Part shown: one piece after another, positions 1-4,455 of the stretch | Numbering within the stretch: the stretch's first letter is position 1 | How the letters are laid out: each line of letters opens with the position of its first letter | From: Bryobacterales bacterium | GTDB lineage: Bacteria > Acidobacteriota > Terriglobia > Bryobacterales > Bryobacteraceae | DNA: 8,921 nucleotides | NCBI GenBank assembly: GCA_003132905.1 | Contig: PKZC01000333.1 | Span: forward strand, 1-8,921 | Direction: 5' to 3' | Translations under genes and position numbers: made by a program | The notes under the pieces: model-generated | Told to the model about the DNA's origin: nothing | The model's input: only the letters and a program-made list of their open reading frames with translations | The model's database searches: none

Positions 1-601
1 ATTCTTCAATGAGAAAATGCTGTGGAGCGAAATGGGCCAAGCGGCGGCGCAACGTTTCGTACGCGCGAAACAAGAGCGACTTCAGCGCTGGAATGGAGCA
101 CTCCAGCACATTCGCGATCGCGGCGTAATCCATGCCTTCGTATTTATGCATGACCACGGCCGCGAGCTGCTTGCCGGGCAAGCTTTCAATCGCATCGCGG
201 ATTTCCTTGGCGTGATGGTCCACCAGCAACTGTTGATCGGCACGCAAGGTCTGATCGGGCACCTGGATCCTGCTGGCATCGTGCAGGGCTGCGTCCAGCC
301 GCAGGTGCGCGGTTTCGCGCCGGGTATCCCTGCGCCAGTTCAGCGCGACGTTGGTGGTAATCCGGAACAGCCACGTGCTGAATTTGGCCTCTGGTTGATA
401 TCGATTGCGAAAGCGGTAGACGCGCAAGAAGACGTCTTGCGCCAGCTCTTCGGCGATGGCCCGGTTGTGCACCAAACGGTAAAGATGGTTCACCACCTGG
501 CTGCGGTGACGATGTAACAGGGTTTCAAAGCTTGGCTCGTGCCCTCCGCAAACCTTCACCATTAAGGCCGCATCTGGATCGAGAGCCCACTCAGACACCA
601 T
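1..601 (-). CDS. ECF-type RNA polymerase sigma factor (RpoE-like), 3' end beyond the window
   Basis: Two hundred codons are open from an ATG at 601 down to position 2 with no stop, so the C-terminus lies outside the window. Region 2 is clear at about residues 25-80: the -10 recognition helix carries AEELAQDVFLRVYRF, followed by FSTWLFRITTN and NWRR. Region 4 follows a short linker and contains LPGKQLAAVVMHKYEGMDYA, then an IANVLECSIPALKSLLFRA helix-turn-helix for the -35 element. There is no sigma-1.1 or region 3, which is typical of the ECF group. The protein should direct core RNA polymerase to a small regulon. No anti-sigma gene is visible; it could lie just left of the window. The gene starts 60 bp after the stop of the 257-aa gene on the same strand, so they may be co-transcribed. 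The ATG has no good Shine-Dalgarno; it was chosen because DPDAALMVKV is the usual ECF beginning. Confidence 0.92.
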   Translation of the reverse strand, partial: MVSEWALDPDAALMVKVCGGHEPSFETLLHRHRSQVVNHLYRLVHNRAIAEELAQDVFLRVYRFRNRYQPEAKFSTWLFRITTNVALNWRRDTRRETAHLRLDAALHDASRIQVPDQTLRADQQLLVDHHAKEIRDAIESLPGKQLAAVVMHKYEGMDYAAIANVLECSIPALKSLLFRAYETLRRRLAHFAPQHFLIEE

Positions 602-661
602 AAGGGTTAGAACGCGCGGGCCCCGCGGTCCGTTTCGGCCTTAGCTGTAATGATTCGTAAA

Positions 662-1435
662 CTACTGTACCGGTTCCTGATGCTCGGGGAAGACGGCGTA
701 GTTTTCGGGCGGTGGGTAGAGGCTATACAGCAGATTGAGCCGCTTGCGCATGTGGCGGCTGGGCAGCTGGCGCGGGCCGGTTTCCACGTCGATATCGCAG
801 CAGATGCCGTGCAGGTACAGCGTTAGCGTATCGATCAGGGATTGCCGGACATAGTCGCGAAACGGCTTGGTCTCTTTGCGGATGTTGGTGTCTCGCCGCA
901 GCAGAGCCTGTTTCATGTGCCAGCTCTCTTCGTCCACTTCGCCGTGAACGCGCCCGTTCAACTCTTCGCGAAGCAGCGCGCCGTATTGGACGAGGGCTTC
1001 TTCAGAGCCATGATCGGCGGCCAGAGTGGCCAGGACGTGATAGAAGCGGTAGTGATACTCCGAAACGTCCTGATCCTTAAGCGCGAAGACCAGAACCTCT
1101 TCTTTATCGAAGCGGACCTGGGCGGCCCAGGATGCCCGGCTGTCGGGCGGTTTTTCGGTGACGACGAACTCATCCCGGCGGACGGTCCCTTTTTCTTTGC
1201 CATCCACGCGCTCCAGGTAAGGCACCAGCATGATGGACACCTTCGGCAGTAGCGCGGAAATGGCCGGCGGGAGGGCGGCGATGGGCTCTTCCAGGTACTC
1301 TTTGACATCCTCCTCGCTCAACGGCACCGAAGCGCAGAAGTAGGAGAAGGTGTTGCTGAGCGGGATCATCTCGCCGCGGAAACGCTCCGCGAACTGGCCA
1401 ACGCTTAGCTTAGAAAGATCGGGTTGCGCGGACAT
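662..1435 (-). CDS. Uncharacterised 257-aa protein upstream of the ECF sigma gene
   Basis: I do not recognise a named family. The protein is soluble: no signal peptide, no membrane helix, many charged residues. The N-terminal third is acidic and proline-containing, with a VKEYLEEPIAALPP stretch. A middle segment with KGTVRRDEFVV and VRFDKEEVLVFALKD looks like beta-strand structure, followed by helices (YHYRFYHVLATLAADHG) and a basic segment around MRKRLNLLYSLYPP near the C-terminus. A CC pair occurs in GICCDID at about residue 210. Its position directly upstream of the ECF sigma gene, same strand and 60 bp apart, could mean a linked role, but nothing in the sequence shows one. The ATG at 1435 lacks a clear Shine-Dalgarno. 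An extended -10-like motif lies about 25 bp upstream. Coding potential is convincing from length and codon pattern; function is unknown. Confidence 0.8.
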   Translation of the reverse strand: MSAQPDLSKLSVGQFAERFRGEMIPLSNTFSYFCASVPLSEEDVKEYLEEPIAALPPAISALLPKVSIMLVPYLERVDGKEKGTVRRDEFVVTEKPPDSRASWAAQVRFDKEEVLVFALKDQDVSEYHYRFYHVLATLAADHGSEEALVQYGALLREELNGRVHGEVDEESWHMKQALLRRDTNIRKETKPFRDYVRQSLIDTLTLYLHGICCDIDVETGPRQLPSRHMRKRLNLLYSLYPPPENYAVFPEHQEPVQ

Positions 1436-1458
1436 CTGGTGAGGGTGAAAGCTTCTTC

Positions 1459-1467
1459 ATTCTAACA
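1459..1467 (-). promoter_or_regulatory. Extended -10 promoter element for the 257-aa gene
   Basis: On the minus strand this reads TGTTAGAAT, which fits the extended -10 form TGnTATAAT with one mismatch. The predicted start would lie near 1452, leaving a leader of about 17 nt before the ATG at 1435. The place where a -35 hexamer should be (about 1482-1487) is the first bases of the inverted repeat of the neighbouring mobile element and does not resemble TTGACA. The motif is seen; its use as a promoter is inference. Confidence 0.4.
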
Positions 1468-1473
1468 CGGGGG

Positions 1474-1481
1474 CGGAGGAG
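1474..1481 (+). repeat. Left copy of probable target-site duplication
   Basis: CGGAGGAG directly abuts the left inverted repeat and matches CGGAAGAG at 3534-3541 in 7 of 8 bases. The length fits IS1-type insertion. One mismatch suggests an old insertion or chance; the chance explanation is weakened by its exact position at both ends. Confidence 0.55.
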
Positions 1482-1515
1482 GGTATTGTCCTAGAAGTGC
1501 GTGAAGCGCGAAATC
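1482..1515 (+). repeat. Left terminal inverted repeat (34 bp)
   Basis: Pairs with the reverse complement of 3500-3533, 29 of 34 bases identical and ungapped. It differs at repeat positions 5, 13, 15, 17 and 29. The shared core GCGTGAAGCGC has a small internal GCG/CGC symmetry. The transposase remnant starts about 45 bp inside this end. Confidence 0.8.
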
Positions 1516-1557
1516 CGTAAACAGCGACCGCTCGCTATGCTACCGTGGGACCGATGG

Positions 1558-2015
1558 CGAGAAGGGCTTCGCGCCGCTACTTCGCATCATCGCTTCCAAA
1601 TCACCTGCGATGCGTTCCGGCCCTACGTTCCCGCCATTGCCGATACGCTCGGTGACGGCGTTAGTTTTGCACAACTCATAAAGGTCTACGGCACGAAAGA
1701 AGAAGGCCGCGAAGCTCGCTACAGCCCGTCGCAAATAGTCCAAACGGAAACGGTACCGATATTCGGAAATCCCGATCCGAGCCGAATTTGTACCAGCATC
1801 ATCGAACGTCAGAACCTCACATCAGAATGCAGATGCGCCGCCTGACTCGGTTGACGAACGGATTCTCAAAGAAGTGGGAGAATCTGTGGGCCGCGTACTG
1901 CCTGCACTTCGCCTATTACAACTTCTGCCGGATTCATCGCTCGTTGCGCGTGACGCCCGCGATGGAAACAGGAATCACCGATCACGTTTGGGATTTGGCC
2001 GAACTGCTGACGTAG
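1558..2015 (+). pseudogene. IS1-like DDE transposase remnant, 5'-truncated and frameshifted
   Basis: The recognisable part opens in frame 1 with REGLRAATSHHRFQITCDAF, continues through RPYVPAIADTL, FAQLIKVYG and RYSPSQIV, then GNPDPSRICTSIIERQNLT. The reading then jumps to frame 3 (RMQMRRLTRLTNGFSKKWEN, YYNFCRIHRSLRVTPAMETG, ITDHVWDLAELL) and stops at 2013-2015. Joining the frames needs one inserted base near 1821, where family members usually read NLT-MRMQMR; a one-base deletion explains it. The second catalytic Asp (in ITCDAF) and the catalytic Glu (in IIERQN) survive. The N-terminal half, with the zinc-finger and first Asp, is missing: homology begins only about 75 bp from the left repeat. 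The frame from 1501 is open but its first ~19 residues are unrelated sequence. The enzyme would be inactive. Family assignment is from remembered motifs of IS1-like transposases. Confidence 0.85.
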
Positions 2016-2020
2016 GAATA

Positions 2021-2320
2021 TCACGGTTCTTTAGACATCGCGTGCATGAACATGTACCATGACTCAGGGTCCATGGATTCGGCATCATCGCCATCCATAT
2101 AGCGACGCCGAATCAGCCGAAGAAAGGATTTCTTGGCAGCTTCACTGATTAGCGCGAGGGATTCTCCTTGTGAGCCTTTGATAAAGACGCGACCACGATC
2201 ATCCCGTGACCCTTGGTATGTCCCACAATTCCCGCCTCCTGTTGCGGCGAGATATAGGCAATAGACATCTTCGAAGTCGTCGGGCTCATTGCCACCAAGC
2301 CACTCAATGAAGTCAGTCAT
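2021..2320 (-). CDS. Hypothetical acidic 99-aa protein, passenger of the insertion element
   Basis: I do not recognise the family. The protein begins MTDFIEWLGGNEPDDFEDVY, has a glycine-rich GGGNCGTYQG segment at about residues 29-38, a VFIKGSQGES strand-turn, then a helix AAKKSFLRLIRRRY and an acidic tail with ESWYMFMHAM. No signal peptide or membrane segment. The frame extends upstream to a TTG at 2329, but the ATG at 2320 is preferred because AGGA lies nine bases before it, whereas it would abut the TTG. The gene faces the transposase remnant tail to tail with five bases between stops and diverges from the next ORF with 39 bp between starts. The codon pattern and compact fit suggest it is real; the function is unknown. 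Confidence 0.6.
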   Translation of the reverse strand: MTDFIEWLGGNEPDDFEDVYCLYLAATGGGNCGTYQGSRDDRGRVFIKGSQGESLALISEAAKKSFLRLIRRRYMDGDDAESMDPESWYMFMHAMSKEP

Positions 2321-2359
2321 TTTATCCAATCCTATTCATCATGGCTTAGACTTAGCGAG

Positions 2360-2623
2360 ATGGAACCACTGGATTCTGTACTGCGCCGTGGCTGGACGTT
2401 TCTCGTAGAAAAGCCCTTGGAATTCGCGCGCGACCCGGAAACAGGACGTGCAGGGTTGATTTTCTTTTCCTCAGCTCATTTTCAAGGGAAGACGATTGAG
2501 ACTCCGGTAGGTTTGGTCCTGACAAAGGAAGCAGCACAAGCGCTTCTGCGGGATCTCTCAGAACTTGAAACTCTTCTGAGAGCAGCAACGTCAGGCCATA
2601 CCAAGCCAGATTCCGTCCAATAA
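2360..2623 (+). CDS. Hypothetical 87-aa protein, passenger of the insertion element
   Basis: Family not recognised. The sequence reads as a compact cytosolic alpha/beta protein: RRGWTFLVEKPLEF, then FARDPETGRAGLIFFSSAHF, a probable strand VGLVLTKEAAQALLRDL, and a C-terminal helix LSELETLLRAATSG. The beta-strand followed by a EAAQALLRDL helix resembles many small accessory proteins in which a strand-encoded sensor segment is followed by an amphipathic helix, but this does not name a function. The start ATG at 2360 has only a weak GCGAG upstream. It diverges from the 99-aa gene, so the 39-bp gap must hold or adjoin both promoters. An overlapping minus-strand frame at 2352-2966 is less protein-like. 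Confidence 0.55.
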   Translation: MEPLDSVLRRGWTFLVEKPLEFARDPETGRAGLIFFSSAHFQGKTIETPVGLVLTKEAAQALLRDLSELETLLRAATSGHTKPDSVQ

Positions 2624-2722
2624 ATTCGCGTAGTCGCTCGCGCAACGTCAGGGCAGTAGCGAATATCTGCCGACACTTCTGCATGCTAAACTCCGAGTGT
2701 CGCTCCGAATCAGATAGGAAAT

Positions 2723-2785
2723 ATGGACTCTCTAAACGAAGGACCGCCTGGCAGCGGGCTTTCGCTGTTCCTGAACCCAGTCTAG
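2723..2785 (+). CDS. Possible 20-residue leader or mini-ORF before the nuclease-like gene
   Basis: ATG at 2723 begins a 20-codon frame, MDSLNEGPPGSGLSLFLNPV, ending with TAG at 2783-2785, one base before the Shine-Dalgarno (AGGAG, 2787-2791) of the next gene. AGGAA lies just before its own ATG, closer than is ideal. The placement would allow translational coupling, but the peptide has no recognised relative and could be chance. Confidence 0.22.
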   Translation: MDSLNEGPPGSGLSLFLNPV

Positions 2786-2786
2786 C

Positions 2787-2791
2787 AGGAG
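2787..2791 (+). promoter_or_regulatory. Shine-Dalgarno site of the nuclease-like gene
   Basis: AGGAG seven bases before ATG 2799. It is the best ribosome binding site in the insertion element and decides this start. Confidence 0.6.
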
Positions 2792-2798
2792 AACGAAC

Positions 2799-3254
2799 AT
2801 GGCCGCGAGCCATACTCAATTCAAGAAGATCGCTTATGACAAGCTCAACGCGCGACAGAAAGAACAGTTCAACTTCCAAAAGATTGCGGCCACCCTGGCA
2901 GACTACGGCTTCAACTGCATTAAGCTGAGCGACGATTGGCAGGGCGCCGATTTTCTGGCTTACCACGTGGACGGTACGACGACACTGCGCGTCCAGTTGA
3001 AATCAAGGTTGGACATAAAGCAAAAATATCGCGACAAGAATATTTGGATGGCTTTTCCCCACAACAAGGCGTGGTACCTGATCGAGTATGACCGTCTTGT
3101 GGAAAAGGTTGGAGCGACAACGAAGTGGCTCACAAGTTGTTCGTGGCTTAATGACCATGGGTACTCCTCAGGAAGCATCAACCCTGAGTTGCTCGCGAGC
3201 CTTGCCGAATACAAACTTGGGCCAGTCTACGGTGTCGTGCTGGATGAAGACTAG
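2799..3254 (+). CDS. PD-(D/E)XK nuclease-like protein of 151 aa, passenger of the insertion element
   Basis: The protein matches a widespread uncharacterised bacterial family that I recall by its pattern: a lysine-rich N-terminus with NARQKEQFNFQKIAATLADY, then LSDDWQGADF, LRVQLKSR, KYRDKNIWMAF and a WYLIEYDRL segment. Asp51 in GADF followed by Gln66-x-Lys68 in VQLKSR on the next strand fits the D...(E/Q)xK catalytic layout of the PD-(D/E)XK fold, with Gln in place of the usual Glu as in several active members. It therefore probably binds or cuts nucleic acid, but whether it is active or what it recognises is not shown. No methyltransferase accompanies it, so a classical restriction-modification pair is unlikely. 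The start at 2799 is fixed by a strong AGGAG at 2787-2791, seven bases upstream. The protein is soluble with no export signal. Its length equals the family norm, so the gene looks intact while the transposase is decayed. Confidence 0.75.
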   Translation: MAASHTQFKKIAYDKLNARQKEQFNFQKIAATLADYGFNCIKLSDDWQGADFLAYHVDGTTTLRVQLKSRLDIKQKYRDKNIWMAFPHNKAWYLIEYDRLVEKVGATTKWLTSCSWLNDHGYSSGSINPELLASLAEYKLGPVYGVVLDED

Positions 3255-3330
3255 CTCCAAGCAACTTCGTTTGGTGATATTCGACACTGGCAGAGAGCCT
3301 TACAAAAGCACCGTGCGATAGAATCCAGGT

Positions 3331-3489
3331 ATGATAATCGGCCCAGATGAGACGCTACGAATTTTTTGTGCCGCACTCCAGGGCGTCATAATAGCAGGCC
3401 CAAAACAAACGCCAGACGAGATTGCGAAGCGAACAACCGAAATCGCTAGAGCTGCGGAGGACGCCTTCGCAAATATTGAGATCAGCTAA
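3331..3489 (+). CDS. Hypothetical small protein of 52 aa, passenger of the insertion element
   Basis: ATG at 3331 opens a frame to TAA at 3487-3489, giving MIIGPDETLRIF, then CAALQGVIIAGPKQTPDE and a lysine/arginine-alanine helix IAKRTTEIARAAEDAF. The second half has the heptad-like spacing and the PDEIAKRTTEIA phrasing of many small phage and mobile-element proteins, which supports real coding. There is no clear Shine-Dalgarno (only AGGT touching the ATG). It lies 76 bp after the nuclease-like gene and ends 10 bp before the right inverted repeat, so it is the last gene of the element. Function unknown; the intervening 76 bp show nothing recognisable. Confidence 0.5.
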   Translation: MIIGPDETLRIFCAALQGVIIAGPKQTPDEIAKRTTEIARAAEDAFANIEIS

Positions 3490-3499
3490 AAAGTGCGTT

Positions 3500-3533
3500 G
3501 ATTTTGCGCTTCACGCGCCTTTAGGACACTACC
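3500..3533 (-). repeat. Right terminal inverted repeat (34 bp)
   Basis: Read on the minus strand from 3533 it begins GGTAGTGTCCTAAAGGCGCG and matches the left repeat at 29 of 34 positions. Its GCGC-GTGAA-GCGC core could form a small stem. It ends the element 30 bp from the stop of the third gene of the toxin-antitoxin operon. Confidence 0.8.
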
Positions 3534-3541
3534 CGGAAGAG
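3534..3541 (+). repeat. Right copy of probable target-site duplication
   Basis: CGGAAGAG directly outside the right inverted repeat; pairs with CGGAGGAG at 1474-1481, 7 of 8 identical. Confidence 0.55.
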
Positions 3542-3563
3542 TGCCGGATTCGGGAAGACTGGC

Positions 3564-3725
3564 TCAGTGCGCAGGAGGGAGCTTGAGCGCTTTGCGGACG
3601 CGTGCAAATACGTCGCCTTCGGCGACACCACTGGCGTCACCCTCATCGATGACGCCCCTGAGGGCAGCAAGTTTCGCCTGGTATTGCTGCTCGTCGGTCA
3701 AATTGACCTTAGAGTCGGACACCAT
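3564..3725 (-). CDS. Small ParD-tail-like protein, third gene of the higBA operon (53 aa)
   Basis: The frame runs from ATG 3725 to TGA at 3564-3566. The second half, KLAALRGVIDEGDASGVAEG followed by DVFARVRKALKLPP, resembles the C-terminal toxin-binding segment of ParD/CC2985-type antitoxins (pattern LRA-I-EG-SG-AE-FDxxxFxARxR). The N-terminus lacks the ribbon-helix-helix DNA-binding domain that a full ParD has, and the protein is about 30 residues shorter than usual. The gene starts 15 bp after the higA stop. AAGGAG (3728-3733) lies only two bases before the ATG but five before the GTG at 3722, so the real start may be GTG 3722. It may be an accessory or decoy antitoxin, or an orphan fragment captured by the operon. 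The resemblance is from pattern memory, so moderate confidence. Confidence 0.6.
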   Translation of the reverse strand: MVSDSKVNLTDEQQYQAKLAALRGVIDEGDASGVAEGDVFARVRKALKLPPAH

Positions 3726-3740
3726 GGCTCCTTGGCGACA

Positions 3741-4022
3741 TTATGCGAATACCAGCCGTTTGAGCTTCAGCCGGTCCGTGCGAACCTGGGCCAAGTCATA
3801 CTGGGCTTGTTGCACGAGCCAGCTTTCTGCGCTGCCGCCGAAAACCTGGGCCAGCCTGACGGCCATTTCGGGAGAGATCCCGCGTTTTTCGTTCACCAGT
3901 TCCGATAAGGTGGTGCGCGTCACTCCAAGGGCGGCGGCCGCTTGCGTGATGCTCAAGCCGAGAGGCTCAATACACTGGCGAAGAACAAAGCCGCCAGGGT
4001 GGGGTGGATTCTTCATAGACAC
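3741..4022 (-). CDS. higA: HigA-family antitoxin (XRE helix-turn-helix)
   Basis: This 93-aa protein has the HigA signature: [20 protein letters not shown], then a lambda-repressor-like helix-turn-helix [20 protein letters not shown] with the wing [20 protein letters not shown], and [17 protein letters not shown] near the end. It should bind and neutralise HigB and repress its own operon through the palindrome upstream of higB. It lies 15 bp after the higB stop. GTG at 4022 is preferred over ATG at 4016 because AGAGGA (4030-4035) sits seven bases before the GTG. Length is normal for the family. Toxin-first order is the usual one for higBA systems. Confidence 0.93.
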   Translation of the reverse strand: MSMKNPPHPGGFVLRQCIEPLGLSITQAAAALGVTRTTLSELVNEKRGISPEMAVRLAQVFGGSAESWLVQQAQYDLAQVRTDRLKLKRLVFA

Positions 4023-4029
4023 GGTTTAG

Positions 4030-4035
4030 TCCTCT
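4030..4035 (-). promoter_or_regulatory. Shine-Dalgarno site of higA
   Basis: AGAGGA on the minus strand, seven bases before GTG 4022; it lies directly after the higB stop codon and selects the GTG over the ATG six bases later. Confidence 0.5.
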
Positions 4036-4037
4036 CT

Positions 4038-4316
4038 TCAGTGGTAATCCAGATAATTGACATCGAATGCGTCGTGGTCGTCAAAACGAAAAATCACCCT
4101 CCAGTTTGCGCGTACCGTCACGGACCAAAAGCCGTTCCATTCGCCCTTGAGCGAATGCAGCCTCAGGCCTGGCACATCCATATCGGCAACCACGCGAGCC
4201 GCATCCAGGCGCGCGAGAATGTCGCGCAACTTGCCGGCGTGTTCAGCAATCACACCCCGCGGGTCGTCGTCTCCGTAAAGGCGTTTCAGCCCTTTGTGAC
4301 GGATCGACCGGATCAC
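4038..4316 (-). CDS. higB: HigB-family toxin (RelE/ParE-superfamily ribosome-dependent mRNA interferase)
   Basis: The 92-aa protein starts with the family hallmark IRSIRHKGLKRLYGDDDPRG and ends with LRLHSLKGEWNGFWSVTV, RANWRVIFRFDDHDAFDVNY. HigB toxins cut mRNA on the ribosome; the basic and aromatic residues in the SLKGEW and NWRVIFRF strands are where the active-site residues lie in relatives. Length and both end motifs match intact family members. The start is GTG at 4316, and no Shine-Dalgarno precedes it; a promoter with near-consensus -35 and 17-bp spacer places the transcript start at this codon, so the mRNA may be leaderless. The gene is first in the operon and diverges from lpxB. Confidence 0.93.
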   Translation of the reverse strand: MIRSIRHKGLKRLYGDDDPRGVIAEHAGKLRDILARLDAARVVADMDVPGLRLHSLKGEWNGFWSVTVRANWRVIFRFDDHDAFDVNYLDYH

Positions 4317-4321
4317 TACAC

Positions 4322-4350
4322 ACCGTAACGCGTTACGTGACGGATGTCAA
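4322..4350 (-). promoter_or_regulatory. Predicted promoter of the higBA operon
   Basis: On the minus strand a perfect TTGACA (4345-4350) is followed after 17 bp by TACGGT (4322-4327), sharing three bases with TATAAT. Transcription would start about at 4315-4317, on the GTG start of higB. The operator palindrome covers the -10 and part of the spacer, fitting repression by HigA. The elements are seen; activity is inferred. Confidence 0.55.
4324..4337. promoter_or_regulatory. Perfect 14-bp palindrome, probable HigA operator
   Basis: CGTAACGCGTTACG equals its own reverse complement and begins eight bases upstream of the higB start. Helix-turn-helix antitoxins of this type bind palindromes in their own promoters. 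It overlaps the predicted -10 element, so bound HigA would block the polymerase. Confidence 0.65.
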
Positions 4351-4360
4351 CTTACGTTGA
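4347..4360. repeat. Short inverted repeat next to the higB -35 box
   Basis: TCAAC-TTAC-GTTGA, five-base arms. It overlaps the -35 hexamer and could be a second protein-binding site or part of an lpxB-side promoter. The rest of the 4361-4455 gap has no clear promoter; only the perfect palindrome CTAGCGCTAG at 4435-4444 stands out. Confidence 0.25.
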
Positions 4361-4455
4361 ATCCTCCGCATTGATCTCGGCTAGAACAACGGATTCATTC
4401 AGAGGAACGCGCGCGACGCCCGCCTGACCGATCCCTAGCGCTAGACTTAATATGA

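Larger units (their letters stand above)
1482..3533. mobile_element. 2,052-bp insertion element with broken IS1-like transposase and passenger genes
   Basis: The two ends are inverted copies of each other over 34 bp with 29 identities and no gap, beginning GGTATTGTCCTA on the left and GGTAGTGTCCTA on the right, with an 11-bp identical core GCGTGAAGCGC. Immediately outside are CGGAGGAG (1474-1481) and CGGAAGAG (3534-3541), an 8-bp direct repeat with one mismatch, as expected for the 8-9 bp duplications made by IS1-type elements. Inside are a truncated and frameshifted IS1-like transposase near the left end, then ORFs at 2021-2320 (minus), 2360-2623, 2799-3254 and 3331-3489 (plus). The passenger part looks visibly less GC-rich than the flanks. 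It may be an IS that picked up cargo next to its transposase, or a composite in which the right-hand IS shrank to a single end. It cannot move on its own, because the transposase lacks its N-terminal part, but could be moved in trans. Confidence 0.72.

Noticed and set aside
607..637. Possible ECF autoregulatory promoter: GAAAC and TTCTAA before the sigma gene (minus strand)
   Set aside because: The spacing of about 19 bp is longer than the usual 16-17 bp of ECF promoters, and the first box lacks the full GGAAC form. The GC-rich palindrome CGCGGG-C-CCCGCG between them may be chance.
1482..1515. Terminal repeat as a REP/BOX-type chromosomal repeat
   Set aside because: Only two copies occur here, in exact inverted orientation, each flanked by the same 8-bp direct repeat and enclosing a transposase remnant; element ends fit better.
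2352..2966. 204-codon open frame on the minus strand across the passenger region
   Set aside because: It lies opposite the more protein-like 87-aa ORF and the start of the nuclease-like gene, has an unremarkable Ser/Arg/Leu-rich composition, and lacks recognisable motifs. It is most likely a shadow.
3541..4029. Plus-strand frame of 162 codons, and another at 3567-3908
   Set aside because: Both are antisense to higA and the small third gene, which have clear motifs and ribosome sites. The plus-strand products are Ser/Arg-rich shadows.
4419..4452. sigma70-like promoter for lpxB (CTGACC and CTTAAT, or TAGACT as -10)
   Set aside because: The spacings place the transcript start inside the coding region or leave no acceptable -35, so I do not annotate it.
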